From Pseudomonas furukawaii (GTDB lineage: Bacteria; Pseudomonadota; Gammaproteobacteria; Pseudomonadales; Pseudomonadaceae), in assembly GCF_002355475.1 (NCBI RefSeq), contig NZ_AP014862.1, positions 4,650,001 through 4,714,000 on the forward strand: DNA of 64,000 bases, read 5' to 3'. Both the position numbers and the translations under genes were made by a program. Within the stretch, counting starts at the first letter, position 1, and each line of letters opens with the position of its first letter. Below, piece by piece: positions 46,036 to 60,805 of the stretch. The notes under the pieces are model-generated. The model saw only the letters and a program-made list of their open reading frames with translations. It searched no databases and was not told the DNA's origin.

Positions 46036-46105
46036 GGTGCGCGTAGCGCACCCTGCCGGGACGCCCGGACCACCCGCGCCGTCGTAGGGTGCGCCGCGCG
46101 CACCC
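46036..46105. repeat. Pair of GTGCGC-type palindromes between ngg and the M42 gene
   Basis: GGTGCGCGTAGCGCACC (46036-46052) is a near-perfect hairpin; a second, GTAGGGTGCGC ... CGCGCACCC (46084-46105), follows. GTAGGGTGCGC-type units are common dispersed repeats in pseudomonads. They may stabilise the asnO-ngg message or attenuate read-through to the downstream gene. Confidence 0.5.
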
Positions 46106-46138
46106 GAGCCCCTTCATCCCCCTCGGAAAGGAGTCGCC

Positions 46139-47332
46139 ATGACCCGGAAGCTTCCCGATCCCGACCTCGCCTACCTGCAACGGGTGCTGCTGGAAATGCT
46201 CGCCATCCCCAGCCCCACCGGCTTCACCGACACCATAGTGCGCTATGTCGCCGAACGCCTCGACGAGATCGGCGTCCCCTATGAGCTGACCCGTCGCGGC
46301 ACCATCCGCGCCACCCTCAAGGGCCGCCAGAGCAGCCCGGACCGGGCCGTGTCGGCGCACCTGGACACCATTGGCGCCATCGTCCGCGAGATCAAGGACA
46401 ACGGCCGCCTGGGCCTGGCGCCGGTGGGTTGCTGGTCCAGCCGCTTCGCCGAGGGCAGCCGCGTCAGCCTGTTCTGCGACAGCCGCGTGCTGCGGGGCAG
46501 CGTCCTGCCCCTGCTGGCCTCCGGGCACGCCTTCAACACCCAGGTGGACAGCCTGCCGGTGAGCTGGGACCACGTGGAACTGCGCCTGGACGCCTACAGC
46601 GCCACCCGCGCCGACTGCGAAAGCCTCGGCGTCTCGGTGGGGGATTTCGTCGCCTTCGACCCGCTGCCGGAGTTCACCGAGAGCGGCCATATCAGCGCCC
46701 GCCACCTGGACGACAAGGCCGGTGTCGCCGCCCTGCTCACCGCCCTCAAGGCCATCGCCGAGTCGGGCCAGGTACCGCCCATCGACTGTCACCCCCTGTT
46801 CACCATCACCGAGGAGATCGGCTCCGGCTCCGCCGCCGCCCTGCCCTGGGACGTCAGCGAGTTCGTCGGCATCGACATCGCCCCGGTCGCCCCGGGCCAG
46901 CACTCCAGCGAGCACGCCGTCACCGTGGCCCTGCAGGACTCCGGCGGCCCCTACGACTATCACCTCTCCCGCCACCTGCTGCGCCTGGCGGAGAGCAACG
47001 CCATCCCCCTGCGCCGGGACCTGTTCCGCTACTACCACAGCGACGCCCAGTCGGCCGTCACCGCCGGCCACGACATCCGCACCGCCCTGCTGGCCTTCGG
47101 CTGCGACGCCACCCACGGCTACGAGCGCACCCACCTCGACAGCCTGGAGGCCCTGGCCCGGCTGCTGGGCGCCTACCTGATGAGTCCACCGGTGTTCGCC
47201 AGCGACGCCACCGGGCGCCAGCAGACGCTGGAACCCTTCAGCCACCAGTTGGAGCACGAGACCCAGATGGAAAGCGAGACCCGCGTCCCGACCGTGGAAA
47301 GCCTGGTAGGAAAGTCCGACGGCAACCCTTGA
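46139..47332 (+). CDS. M42-family peptidase of the NAGGN osmoprotectant system
   Basis: 397 residues. The M42/M20-type dizinc blocks are visible: VSAHLDTIGAIV (His-x-Asp), HLDDKAGVAALLTAL (bridging Asp), ITEEIGSGSA (Glu pair), VGIDIAPVAPGQ, and a terminal His in ATHGYERTH. The gene is known to accompany asnO-ngg in pseudomonads and may turn over or process NAGGN or its precursors. AAGGAG precedes the ATG. The last 25 residues form an acidic, disordered tail. Confidence 0.9.
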   Translation: MTRKLPDPDLAYLQRVLLEMLAIPSPTGFTDTIVRYVAERLDEIGVPYELTRRGTIRATLKGRQSSPDRAVSAHLDTIGAIVREIKDNGRLGLAPVGCWSSRFAEGSRVSLFCDSRVLRGSVLPLLASGHAFNTQVDSLPVSWDHVELRLDAYSATRADCESLGVSVGDFVAFDPLPEFTESGHISARHLDDKAGVAALLTALKAIAESGQVPPIDCHPLFTITEEIGSGSAAALPWDVSEFVGIDIAPVAPGQHSSEHAVTVALQDSGGPYDYHLSRHLLRLAESNAIPLRRDLFRYYHSDAQSAVTAGHDIRTALLAFGCDATHGYERTHLDSLEALARLLGAYLMSPPVFASDATGRQQTLEPFSHQLEHETQMESETRVPTVESLVGKSDGNP

Positions 47333-47395
47333 TGGGGACGGCGGCTGAGAGCAAAGTGCCACCCAGGGACGCAATAATCATTCGGGTGGTAACCC

Positions 47396-50179
<2,784 letters not shown>

Positions 50180-50229
50180 TGCGAATCCGACCGCAGCGTT
50201 AGAATCGCGCCCCCGCCGGAGACTTCCCC

Positions 50230-50460
50230 ATGCTGATTCCCCACGACCTGCTCGAGGCCGAGACCCTCACCCGCCTGATCGAGGACTTCGTCACCCGCGA
50301 AGGCACCGACAACGGCGACGACACGCCACTGGACACCCGCGTCGAGCGGGTCCGCCATGCCCTGCGCAAGGGCGAGGCGGTGATCGCCTACGACCCCGAC
50401 AGCCAGCAATGCCAGCTGATGCTCAAGCGGGACGTGCCCAAGGAGTGGCTGGAGACCTGA
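50230..50460 (+). CDS. YheU-family small protein
   Basis: 76 residues starting MLIPHDLLEAETL. The core LTRLIEDFVTREGTD and KGEAVIAYD are the YheU/UPF0270 family pattern, a short helical protein of unknown function common in gammaproteobacteria. It follows the hybrid kinase by 50 bases on the same strand. CCGGAGACTTCCCC precedes the ATG. Confidence 0.87.
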   Translation: MLIPHDLLEAETLTRLIEDFVTREGTDNGDDTPLDTRVERVRHALRKGEAVIAYDPDSQQCQLMLKRDVPKEWLET

Positions 50461-50647
50461 GCCCCGCCCCACGCCGGGGCGCCCGAAAACGGGCACGAAA
50501 GTTGGAAAACCCCATGCCAATCAAGGCGTTGAAAGCAACCGTCAGTCCAGTTCTCCGCCATCCGTCAGCCTGACTCCCGCCCCCGTAACAAACCCCGGAG
50601 CCGGCGCTCCAATCGAGGGGGGAAATGGGGATCAAGAGGACAAGACG

Positions 50648-50947
50648 ATGAAATCGACACTCGACTCCAAGGCCCTCGGTGGCCTGTTTCTGGCCCTGGC
50701 CGTGACGGCGGCATCGGGCGCTGCAGTAGCGGAAAACGGCAGCGCCCGGGTGGAAGAGTTCCGCCAGCGCAACCTGCAGGTGTTCCAGATGCGGCAAGAC
50801 TCCAGCCAGGACTTCGTGCGGATGGTTGAGGAGCAACCGACCGCCGCCGGTCCCCTGTATGAAGAGGATGTCATGAGGCCCAGCGGGCCGGAGAAACCCA
50901 GGTACCAGTCCTGGATACACCAGCAACGGGTCGAATTCGGCAAGTGA
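50648..50947 (+). CDS. Small exported protein of unknown function
   Basis: 99 residues. A cleavable signal peptide is likely (LGGLFLALAVTAASGAAVA, then ENGSARV). The mature 70 residues are polar, rich in Gln, Arg and Glu, with a helical stretch (EEFRQRNLQVFQMRQDSSQ) and no cysteine. I do not recognise it. A usable ribosome binding site lies a few bases upstream (AAGAGGACAAG). A strong hairpin begins 11 bases after the stop codon, which supports it being a real transcription unit. The 187 bases before it contain no other gene. Confidence 0.65.
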   Translation: MKSTLDSKALGGLFLALAVTAASGAAVAENGSARVEEFRQRNLQVFQMRQDSSQDFVRMVEEQPTAAGPLYEEDVMRPSGPEKPRYQSWIHQQRVEFGK

Positions 50948-50957
50948 CCCTTACCCG

Positions 50958-50992
50958 CCCGTCGGCTGCGCGCCTCCCGCGCGCCCGACGGG
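50958..50992 (+). terminator. Long GC stem-loop after the small exported protein gene
   Basis: Outer stem CCCGTCGG / CCGACGGG and inner stem GCGCG / CGCGC form a 35-base hairpin. It has no T-run, so it is only terminator-like. The rest of the 291-base gap before the protease gene shows no gene. Confidence 0.45.
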
Positions 50993-51238
50993 TCGGCCCC
51001 CCGTCCATCCGACGACCGGCCACCGCTCTCCCGCCCCGTTCCAGGGCCCTTGCCGCCTCCGCCGGAACGCCCCTGCGCGCCGTATGTCCGCTGACCGTTG
51101 CGCGCCCCGCCCGCCTCGCCCTAGTGTTTCCCTGTCCCTGAAACCGGTGGAGGGCAAGCCCTGTGCCGGTGATCGCCTCAACGGATTGATCGACCGCTGA
51201 ACCCGGCCCCGGCCGCTTTCCCCTGGAGACTCGACCCG

Positions 51239-51937
51239 TTGCAGAAGCCCGTCCTCCGCCGCCTGGGCGCTGTCCTGTCCTGGCAGTTCGTCGTCATCGC
51301 CGCCCTCAGCGCCGGCGTCCTCCTGGGCACTGCCGAGGCCCGCGCGTCCTGGAGCCCGGACCCGGCCCTGCGCAAGGCGGAAAAGCGCTACAACCGCAGC
51401 ACCTCCGCCCGTGAACGCCTGGCCGCCTGGCATGACCTGCTGCAGGGTGGCCACCGCCTGACCGAGCGCGAGCAGCTGGAGGCGGTCAACCACGGGATCA
51501 ACCGGCTGGTGCGCTTCGAGGACGACAGCGCCGTCTGGCAGCGCCGCGACTACTGGGCCACGCCGCTGGAAACCCTCGCCCGGGGCGCCGGCGACTGCGA
51601 GGACTTCGCCCTCGCCAAGTACTTCTCCCTGCTCCAGCTGGGCGTCCCCCGGGATCGGCTGCGCCTGGTCTACGCCAAGGCCCTGGACCTGAACCAGGCG
51701 CACATGGTGCTCGTCTGGCAAGGCGCGCCGGACACCGAGCCCCTGGTGCTGGACAACCTGACGGACGGCATCCTCCCCGTCTCCCAGCGCCCGGACCTGG
51801 TCCTGCGCTATGCCTTCGACACCCGGGCGCTCTACGCCCTCGAGGACGGCGAGGTGCGGCGCATCGGCGACAGCGCCGAGCTGCCGGCCTGGCGGCGCCT
51901 GCTGGCGCGGGCGGAACAGGAAGGCCTCGCACGCTGA
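51239..51937 (+). CDS. LapG-like periplasmic transglutaminase-type cysteine protease
   Basis: 232 residues with a TTG start at 51239 (CTGGAGA upstream); no in-frame ATG precedes the signal anchor VVIAALSAGVLLGTAEA. The catalytic triad of the bacterial transglutaminase-like family is present: Cys120 (GAGDCEDFALAKYF), His155 (NQAHMVLVW) and Asp172 (LVLDNLTDG). LapG cleaves the N-terminus of RTX adhesins such as LapA and is inhibited by the c-di-GMP receptor LapD. Neither lapD nor an adhesin is nearby, so this may be a paralogue with another target. It is convergent with fusA2. Confidence 0.82.
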   Translation: MQKPVLRRLGAVLSWQFVVIAALSAGVLLGTAEARASWSPDPALRKAEKRYNRSTSARERLAAWHDLLQGGHRLTEREQLEAVNHGINRLVRFEDDSAVWQRRDYWATPLETLARGAGDCEDFALAKYFSLLQLGVPRDRLRLVYAKALDLNQAHMVLVWQGAPDTEPLVLDNLTDGILPVSQRPDLVLRYAFDTRALYALEDGEVRRIGDSAELPAWRRLLARAEQEGLAR

Positions 51938-51980
51938 CCGCCGCCCCGCGCCGACGGCAGGGCGCGGCTGGACGGCCTCC

Positions 51981-54083
<2,103 letters not shown>

Positions 54084-54407
54084 GGCGATCACCTCCGTGC
54101 GGGTTGAGGGGTTTCGGCAAGGCCGCACACCTTCCGCGGCGCCGCTGGGCGCCGGGGCCGGGACAGGAAGGTTGCAGGCGGCGAATGGCCGGACGGCCCT
54201 GCCACAAGGGACGGGCGCGGCTTCGAGGCCGACGCCGCCCTCCACTAACGCTAGCACCGCCCGGACGGAACCGCTGTCCGTTCATCCGCCCCGACGCGCC
54301 TGGCGGGAGGCCGGCACGGGCCTATACTGAGGGCCCGAACGCGACGCAATCCGATGGCTGCCAGCTGCCGGCGGCCCTCCTGCCACCCTCACCACAGGAG
54401 TCCGAAC
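54084..54407. promoter_or_regulatory. Divergent promoter region between fusA2 and lsfA
   Basis: 324 bases with no credible gene. On the plus side TATACT (54323-54328) is a good -10 for lsfA, with a weak -35, and is framed by GGGCC/GGCCC arms (54319-54337). On the minus side lies the long fusA2 leader. No OxyR or Fur-like site was recognised by eye. Confidence 0.35.
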
Positions 54408-55064
54408 ATGTCCATCCGCATAGGCGACGAAGCCCCCGACTTCACGGTCGACAGCACCGAAGGCACCATCCACTTCCACGAGTGGATCGGCGACCACTGG
54501 GCCATCCTGTTCTCCCACCCGAAGGACTTCACCCCGGTCTGCACCACCGAGCTGGGCTACATGGCCAGGCTCAAGCCCGAGTTCGACAAGCGCAACACCA
54601 AGGTCATCGGCCTTTCCGTCGACCCGGTGAGCGACCACCGCAGGTGGGTCGGCGACATCGAGGAAACCCAGGGCTACGCGGTGAACTACCCGATGATCGG
54701 CGACGAGAACCTGGTGGTGGCCAAGCTCTACGACATGATCCACCCCAACGCCAGCGGCGGCGGCCCGCGCACCGCCGTCGACAACGCCACGGTGCGCTCG
54801 GTGTTCATCATCGGCCCGGACAAGAAGGTCAAGGCGATGCTGGTCTACCCCATGAGCGCCGGACGCAACTTCGACGAGGTGCTGCGCCTGCTGGACTCCC
54901 TCCAGCTCAACGCCAGGCACACCGTGGCCACCCCGGTGAACTGGCGTCCGGGCGACGACGTGATCATCCCCACCTCGGTCTCCGACGAAGACGCGAAGAA
55001 GAAGTACCCGGACGGCTACAAGACCCTCAAGCCCTACCTGCGCGTGGTCGCCCAGCCGAAATGA
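54408..55064 (+). CDS. lsfA: 1-Cys peroxiredoxin LsfA (Prx6 family)
   Basis: 218 residues from MSIRIGDEAP at 54408 (ACAGGAG upstream). The peroxidatic Cys45 lies in FTPVCTTELG; no resolving Cys is seen, as in the 1-Cys Prx6 class. The C-terminal extension with TPVNWRPGDDVIIP and KPYLRVV is the Prx6 dimer arm. It reduces hydrogen and organic peroxides; LsfA contributes to virulence and oxidative defence in P. aeruginosa. It stands divergent from fusA2 and 46 bases upstream of a Mut7-C gene. Confidence 0.92.
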   Translation: MSIRIGDEAPDFTVDSTEGTIHFHEWIGDHWAILFSHPKDFTPVCTTELGYMARLKPEFDKRNTKVIGLSVDPVSDHRRWVGDIEETQGYAVNYPMIGDENLVVAKLYDMIHPNASGGGPRTAVDNATVRSVFIIGPDKKVKAMLVYPMSAGRNFDEVLRLLDSLQLNARHTVATPVNWRPGDDVIIPTSVSDEDAKKKYPDGYKTLKPYLRVVAQPK

Positions 55065-55110
55065 CCGCTCGCGCGCCCGTCCCATGACGGGCGCGCAGGG
55101 TTCCCGCCCC

Positions 55111-55869
55111 ATGACTCGAGCGACCTTTCGCTTCTACGAGGAACTCAACGACTTCCTGCCCGCCGCGCGGCGGCGCCGGGATTTCAGCTGCGACTGCGCC
55201 CACGCGGCCACGGTCAAGCACATGATCGAAGCCCTGGGCGTTCCCCATACGGAAGTGGAACTGGTGCTGGTCAACGGCGAGTCGGTGGGCTTCGAGCGGG
55301 TGCTCCTCGAGGGCGACCGGGTGGCGGTCTATCCCACCTTCGAGACCCTGGACATCACCCCCTTGCTGCGGGTCCGCGCGCGTCCGCTGCGGGTGCTGCG
55401 CTTCATCGCCGACGCCCACCTGGGCGGGCTGGCCAGCCTGCTGCGCATGAGCGGCTTCGACACCCTCTACGACAACGGCTTCGAGGACGGCCAGATCGCC
55501 GGAATCGCCGCCCGCGAGGGGCGCATCGTGCTCACCCGCGACCGCGAGCTGCTCAAGCGCCGCATCATCACCCACGGCTGCTACATCCACGCCCTGAAAC
55601 CCGCGTTGCAGTTGCGCGAGCTGTTCGAGCGCCTCGACCTCGCCCGCAGCGCCAACCCGTTCAGCCGCTGCCTGCACTGCAACGGCCCGTTGAAGGAAGT
55701 CGCCCCGGAGCAGGCCCGCCCTCAGGTGCCGCCCCGGGTGCGCGAACGCCATTCGCGCTTCTTCGGCTGCGACGCCTGCCAGCGGCTGTACTGGGAAGGC
55801 TCCCACTGGCGCAGCATGTGCGCCTTGCTGGCCCCCTTGCTGGCTGTGGATAAGTCCACCGGAGCCTGA
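55111..55869 (+). CDS. Ubiquitin-like plus Mut7-C RNase domain protein
   Basis: 252 residues from the ATG at 55111; an in-frame ATG at 55084 would add nine residues and neither has a clear ribosome binding site. Residues 1-80 are a ThiS/MoaD-like ubiquitin fold (FRFYEELNDFL, VELVLVNGESV). Residues about 95-245 are a Mut7-C domain of the PIN superfamily (FIADAHLGGLASLLRMSGFD, LTRDRELLKRR) followed by a zinc ribbon (CLHCNGPLKEV ... FFGCDACQRLYW). A role in RNA processing or decay is inferred. The last codons contain a perfect DnaA box. Confidence 0.85.
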   Translation: MTRATFRFYEELNDFLPAARRRRDFSCDCAHAATVKHMIEALGVPHTEVELVLVNGESVGFERVLLEGDRVAVYPTFETLDITPLLRVRARPLRVLRFIADAHLGGLASLLRMSGFDTLYDNGFEDGQIAGIAAREGRIVLTRDRELLKRRIITHGCYIHALKPALQLRELFERLDLARSANPFSRCLHCNGPLKEVAPEQARPQVPPRVRERHSRFFGCDACQRLYWEGSHWRSMCALLAPLLAVDKSTGA

Positions 55870-55911
55870 AGGGCGCTTACCCACAGAAGCGGTGGATGAA
55901 CCTGTGGAAAA
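55845..55911. other. Group of three DnaA-box-like sites
   Basis: TGTGGATAA (55845-55853) is the exact complement of TTATCCACA. TTACCCACA (55877-55885) has one mismatch, and TGTGGAAAA (55903-55911) fits TTWTNCACA. All three fall within 67 bases, overlapping the end of the Mut7-C gene. dnaA/rpmH is not present, so this is not the usual oriC; a DnaA titration or regulatory site is possible. Confidence 0.4.
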
Positions 55912-56025
55912 GCTGTCGGGAGATGGCTTCGGGCCAGGTAGAACGCGGGATGCGCGGCACGGGTCGATTTCTGAGCGATTTCAACGGCTTGACCGGGCCA
56001 GGAGGGTTTCACGGGCCTCGGCTTC

Positions 56026-56250
56026 GTAGGAGCCGGCTTGCCGGCGAATCACACGGTCCCTCGCCTCGTAGGAGCCGGCTTGCCGGCGAATCACACACCC
56101 CCCTTCGCGAGCAAGCTCGCTCCTACTGCGAATCACACGACCCCTCGCCTCGTAGGAGCCGGCTTGCCGGCGAATCGCACGACCCCCTTCGCGAGCAAGC
56201 TCGCTCCTACTGCGAATCGCACACCCCCCTTCGCGAGCAAGCTCCTATGG
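56026..56250. repeat. REP array with 42/84-base periodicity
   Basis: Plus-type units (GTAGGAGCCGGCTTGCC...) start at 56026, 56068 and 56152. Minus-type units (TTCGCGAGCAAGCTCG...) start at 56104, 56188 and 56230, the last truncated. Spacings are 42 or 84 bases throughout, and 56068-56126 is duplicated at 56152-56210 with a nearly identical spacer. The array fills most of the 375-base gap after the Mut7-C gene. The truncated final unit contains the lhr stop codon (complement of CTA at 56245-56247). Confidence 0.9.
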
Positions 56251-59200
56251 CGAATGGTGCGCCCCCTGTCTCAAGGGCCTCGCGGCCGGCTGGCGGATCA
56301 GCGCCGCGCGCCAGGCCTGGGTGGTGGCCGCGTCGGCGTCCTGCAACAGGGCCACCTTGCCCGCCACCAGGGTCGCCACCGGAACGCCATCGCGGAACAG
56401 CAGGCGATTGCCCATGATCGCGGGGACCTTGGTGCCGGCCAGCAAGGTCCCCAACAGGTTCAGCGGGTCACAGGCCGACAGACTGACCAGGCTGCCGTCG
56501 CGGGGCTGCCTGCGCACCTCCCGCAACAGACCCACGGCGTCGGGCAGAGCGAACTGCTCGCCGGATACCCCCGCGACGAACCGGCCGCCGCGAATCTCGC
56601 CGCGTGCCTCCAGCCGGTGGTAGACCCGCAGCAGGTCGCGCCAGGGGGGCAGCCAGCCGGCTTCCCGCTCCAGCAGGCGCCAGCCCACCACGCCGTACCG
56701 TCGCAGCAGGGTCCTGGCGACATGTTCCAGGGCCTCCGCCGGCAGCCGCCCGCCGGTCTCGGGCGCCCCCCGCAGCAGGGCCCAGCGTCCGGCGTCCTGC
56801 ATGCCGGCCAGGGCCAGGCGGGCGCGACGCCCCTGGCGACCCTGTCGCGCGGCCGGCAACAGCAGGGAACGCAGGCCGGCGAAGCTGTCGGCGTTGGCCA
56901 GCCCGAGCGCCACCAGCTCGCCCAGACAATCCTCCAGCTCGCTGCGCAACAGGTGCGCCTCGTCCATCAACTCGTCGAAGAACAGCGCCCCCTGGCTGGC
57001 CAGCACCTGGCGCACCCGCTCCGCCCGGGGCGAGGGCTCCGGCGCAGGCGCCTCGCGCAGGCAGGCTCGCCACAGGGGCAGGTCCTTGCGCGGCAGCAAC
57101 AGGATGGGCGTGCCGCGCACCGGTCCCGCCGCCCTGCCCCGAGTCCCCAGGCGACACCAGACGATGCGGCCGGCGCGGCACAGGTCGTCCAGCCAGTTGA
57201 TCCCGTAGTCGGCCACCCGGCTGGGCAGGATCTCGCTTTCCCAGGCGACGGCCGCCGCCTCGAAGCCTTCCAGTTGCGCCAGCACGCCGGCCAGGGCCTC
57301 GGCACCGCGCACCTGGGCGCCCGGCGCGAGCCGTTGCCACTGGAAGAGGAAACGCATGAAGTCGGCCCGCTCCACCGGCTCGATCTCACGCCTCAGGCGC
57401 TGCACGGTGTAGCGATGGATGCGTGCCAGCAGGTGCCGCTCGCACCACTCGTCCTCCCGGGCGCCGGGGCTGAAGCGCCCCCGCAGCACCTGCCCCTCGC
57501 GCTCCAGGCCGGCCAGGGCCATCGCCACGGCGGGGGGCGGCTGGCGCAACCAGGCCGCCAGGCTCGCCAGGGTCAACGGCCCATGCCCGCCCAGGCGCGC
57601 CCGCACCAGTTCCATCCGGGCGGTTTCCGGTTCCCAGGTCGCCTCGAATCCCTCCGGAATGCCGATGGCCGGCCTGGCGCCGGCCTCGGGATGAACCGCG
57701 CGCCAAAGCCCCAGGCGCTCGGCCGCCACCCAGAATGCCGGTTCGCCATCCAGTGACAGGCAGGTGGCACGGCGGGCGCGAGACAGCTGCGCCAGCCAGG
57801 CCGGCCAGCCTTCGTTGGCCGCCGCCTCGGCCGGGGTGACGCCCCCCAGGGCCAGCAGCGCCTCATGCATCTCGTCGGCATCCCGCACCTGGGGCCAGGC
57901 CTCCCCGGCCACCAGCGCGATGGCCCCGGCGTCCAGCGCGCCCAGGTCATCGGCGGACTCCGGGTCGGTCCAGCGCCGCTGCTGCACGGCCTGGGTTCGA
58001 CGTTCCTCCAGGGGCGCGTCGTCGAGGAAGGCGTAGGGCCGCGCACCGAGGATCTCCGCCGCCAGGGCCGAGGGCGCCGGCAGGTCGCGGGCCAGCAGCG
58101 CCACCTCGCCGCTCTCCATGCGCCGCAGCAAGGCCAGCCAGCCTTCCGTGTCCAGGGCCTCATGCAGGCAGTCGTCCAGGGTCTGGGCCACCAGCGGGTG
58201 ATCGGGAATCTCCCGCTCGCCCACCAGGTTCTCCTGGCAGGCCACCTGGTCGGGGAAGACGCTGGCCAGCAGGTCCTCGCTGCGCATCCGCTGGATCTGC
58301 GGCGCCACCCTGCGGCCGCCGCTGAAGCGCGGCAGGGCCAGGGCCGTGGAGGCGTTCCAGCGCCAGCGCACGCCGAACAGCGGCGCGTCCAGCAAGGCCT
58401 GGATCAGCACCTGCTCGGCGCTGTTGGAATGCAGGTAGCGCCAGACATCCTCCAGGGGAAAGCTGTGGCGGGTGGATAGCGACAGGATCAGCGCGTCCTC
58501 GGTGGCCGCCGCCTGCAGTTCGAAATTGAAGCTGCGACAGAAACGCTTGCGCAGCGCCAGGCCCCAGGCCCGATTGATGCGGCTGCCGTAGGGGGAATGG
58601 ATGATCAGCTGCATGCCGCCGGACTCGTCGAAGAAGCGCTCCATCACCAGCCGCTCACGGGTTGGCAGCGCCCCGAGGGAGGCGCGGGCCCGGGCCAGGT
58701 ACTCGACGATCTGCCGCGCCGCCGCCTCGTCGAGACCCAGTTCGCCGCACAGGCGCCCGACGACCCGCTCGATGCGCTCCCCGCTTCCGTCGGAGGACGG
58801 GCCGGGCACGGCATCAGCCGCCTCGGCGGCCACCAGCCAGCCCTCGACGCAGGCCCGCAATCGCGCCACGCCCCGGGACAGTTCATCGGTGCGTCCCGGC
58901 GCCTCGCCCAGCCAGAAGGGGATGTTCGGTGGCTGGCCCCGGGCATCCTCCACCCGCACCCGGCCCGGCTCCACCCGCAGGATGCGGTAGGACTGGTTGC
59001 CCAGCTGGAACACATCGCCCGCCAGGCTTTCCACGGCGAAGTCCTCGTGGACGCTGCCCACCGGCATGCCCTGGGGTTCCAGCAGCACGGTGTAGTCGGC
59101 CGTCTCGGGAATGGCGCCGCCGGAGGTGATGGCGGTCAGCCGCGCCGCGCGCCGGCCTCGCAGGCGCCGGTTCACCGCGTCCCGGTGCAGGTAGGCGCCG

Positions 59201-60618
59201 CGCACGCCCTGGCGGCCGGCGTAGCCCTCCGAGAGCATCCGCACCAGGGCGTCGAACTGCGGGCGCGGCAGGTCGCCATAGGGCATGGCGCGGGTCATCA
59301 CGCGGAACAGCTCGTCCTCGTCCCACGCCTGGCACGCCACTTCCGCCACCATCTGTTGCGCCAGCACATCCAGGGGCGCATGGGGAATCACCAGGGCGTC
59401 CAGTTCGTCGCGGCGTACGCAATCCAGCAGCGCCGCGCACTCCACCAGGTCGTCCCGCGACAGGGGGAACAGCCGGCCCTTGGGCACGCCGCCGACGCTG
59501 TGGCCGGAGCGCCCCACCCGCTGCAGGAAGGCCGCGATGCTGCGCGGCGAGCCCAGTTGGCAGACCAGCTCCACGTCGCCGATATCGATGCCCAGCTCCA
59601 GGGACGCGGTGGCCACCAGCACCTTCAGCTCGCCGCGCTTCAGGCGCCGCTCGGCGTCCAGGCGCAGCTCCCGCGCCAGGCTGCCGTGATGGGTCGCCAC
59701 CGCCGCGCCGCCCAGGCGCTCGGAGAGGTGCCGGGCGACGCGCTCCGCCAGCCGCCGGGTGTTGACGAAGACCAGGGTGGTGCGGTGCTCCCGCACCCGC
59801 TGCGCCAGGCAGTCGTAGACCTTGTCCCAGGCCTCATGGCTGAGCACCGCCTCCAGGGGCACCGGCGGCACCTCCAGGGCCAGGTCGCGCTGGCGGCCGT
59901 AACCCAGGTCCACCACTTCGCAGGGCGTCTCCCGTCGCCCCATGAGAAAGGCCGCCACCCGCTCCAGGGGTTTCTGCGTGGCGGACAGGCCGATGCGTTG
60001 CAGCGGGCGGCCACAGAGGGCCTCCAGGCGTTCCAGGCTCAGCATCAGGTGGCTGCCGCGCTTGCTGCCGGCGATGGCGTGGATCTCGTCGACGATCAGG
60101 CTGCGGCAGCCCGACAGCATGGCCCGGCCGGAATCGGAGCCCAGCAGGATGTAGAGGGATTCCGGGGTGGTCACCAGGATGTGCGGCGGCCGCCTGCGCA
60201 TGGCGTCGCGCTCGGCCTGGGGCGTATCGCCGGTGCGCACGGCGGTGCGGATGGGCACGTCCGCAAGGCCCTGGCGGGCCAGCTCGGCGCGGATGCCCGC
60301 CAGGGGCTCTTCCAGGTTGATGCGGATGTCGTTGGACAGCGCCTTGAGGGGCGACACATAGACCAGGCTGCAACGGTCCGGCAGCCCCTCCCCGTCCAGG
60401 CCTTCACGGACCAGCGCGTCGAGGGCGGCGAGAAAGGCGGTCAGGGTCTTGCCGGAACCGGTGGGCGCCGCCACCAGGAGGCTCCGGCCGGCCCGCAGGG
60501 AAGGCCAGGCGCGCGCCTGGGCCGCCGTGGGCGCCGGGAAACGGCCACGGAACCAGGCGGCGACGGCGGGATGGAACCCCTCCAGCGCCAGGGTGGCGGG
60601 CGAGCGGGTCTGGGTCAT
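56245..60618 (-). CDS. lhr: Lhr-type DEAD/DEAH helicase (large helicase-related protein)
   Basis: 1457 residues from [10 protein letters not shown] at 60618. The helicase core has Walker A APTGSGKT (about 49-56), SPLKALSND (Ia), [10 protein letters not shown] (DEIH box), LSATQKP (III), [12 protein letters not shown] (IV) and GRSGHS (VI), followed by the Lhr winged-helix/core region and the long Lhr C-terminal domain typical of the full-length bacterial form. Lhr is a 3'-5' DNA/RNA translocase involved in DNA repair. The start reading upstream to 60825 crosses a structured non-coding region and is not used. The 3' end runs into the REP array. Confidence 0.93.
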   Translation of the reverse strand: MTQTRSPATLALEGFHPAVAAWFRGRFPAPTAAQARAWPSLRAGRSLLVAAPTGSGKTLTAFLAALDALVREGLDGEGLPDRCSLVYVSPLKALSNDIRINLEEPLAGIRAELARQGLADVPIRTAVRTGDTPQAERDAMRRRPPHILVTTPESLYILLGSDSGRAMLSGCRSLIVDEIHAIAGSKRGSHLMLSLERLEALCGRPLQRIGLSATQKPLERVAAFLMGRRETPCEVVDLGYGRQRDLALEVPPVPLEAVLSHEAWDKVYDCLAQRVREHRTTLVFVNTRRLAERVARHLSERLGGAAVATHHGSLARELRLDAERRLKRGELKVLVATASLELGIDIGDVELVCQLGSPRSIAAFLQRVGRSGHSVGGVPKGRLFPLSRDDLVECAALLDCVRRDELDALVIPHAPLDVLAQQMVAEVACQAWDEDELFRVMTRAMPYGDLPRPQFDALVRMLSEGYAGRQGVRGAYLHRDAVNRRLRGRRAARLTAITSGGAIPETADYTVLLEPQGMPVGSVHEDFAVESLAGDVFQLGNQSYRILRVEPGRVRVEDARGQPPNIPFWLGEAPGRTDELSRGVARLRACVEGWLVAAEAADAVPGPSSDGSGERIERVVGRLCGELGLDEAAARQIVEYLARARASLGALPTRERLVMERFFDESGGMQLIIHSPYGSRINRAWGLALRKRFCRSFNFELQAAATEDALILSLSTRHSFPLEDVWRYLHSNSAEQVLIQALLDAPLFGVRWRWNASTALALPRFSGGRRVAPQIQRMRSEDLLASVFPDQVACQENLVGEREIPDHPLVAQTLDDCLHEALDTEGWLALLRRMESGEVALLARDLPAPSALAAEILGARPYAFLDDAPLEERRTQAVQQRRWTDPESADDLGALDAGAIALVAGEAWPQVRDADEMHEALLALGGVTPAEAAANEGWPAWLAQLSRARRATCLSLDGEPAFWVAAERLGLWRAVHPEAGARPAIGIPEGFEATWEPETARMELVRARLGGHGPLTLASLAAWLRQPPPAVAMALAGLEREGQVLRGRFSPGAREDEWCERHLLARIHRYTVQRLRREIEPVERADFMRFLFQWQRLAPGAQVRGAEALAGVLAQLEGFEAAAVAWESEILPSRVADYGINWLDDLCRAGRIVWCRLGTRGRAAGPVRGTPILLLPRKDLPLWRACLREAPAPEPSPRAERVRQVLASQGALFFDELMDEAHLLRSELEDCLGELVALGLANADSFAGLRSLLLPAARQGRQGRRARLALAGMQDAGRWALLRGAPETGGRLPAEALEHVARTLLRRYGVVGWRLLEREAGWLPPWRDLLRVYHRLEARGEIRGGRFVAGVSGEQFALPDAVGLLREVRRQPRDGSLVSLSACDPLNLLGTLLAGTKVPAIMGNRLLFRDGVPVATLVAGKVALLQDADAATTQAWRAALIRQPAARPLRQGAHHSP

Positions 60619-60672
60619 GGAATCCACTATGGGGGCCGTCGATCGCCGCCTCAAGGAGCCCGGACCGGCGGC

Positions 60673-60714
60673 GGCTTGCCCCCGGGCGGCAAGCCCGTGC
60701 CACCCGGATGGCAC
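60673..60714. promoter_or_regulatory. Two adjacent stem-loops in the lhr / unknown-gene divergent region
   Basis: GGCTTGCC (60673-60680) pairs with GGCAAGCC (60688-60695), loop CCCGGGC. GTGCCA (60697-60702) pairs with TGGCAC (60709-60714). The hairpins are consecutive within the 187-base gap between divergent starts. They could be regulatory or leader structures. Confidence 0.35.
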
Positions 60715-60805
60715 TGGCGTGCCAGCCGACCCAGTCGCCACGGGGCCTGCGGCCGGATGGCCCGATTCCTGCTGGACGGGGGCGCATCCGCGAAGAGGAA
60801 CGACC

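Noticed and set aside
55845-55911. Replication origin
   Set aside because: DnaA-box-like sites alone are not enough; dnaA, rpmH and an A/T-rich unwinding region are missing.
56026-56250. Regularly spaced repeats resembling a CRISPR array
   Set aside because: Units alternate in orientation, are REP palindromes also found elsewhere in the window, spacers are short and nearly identical, and no cas genes are present.
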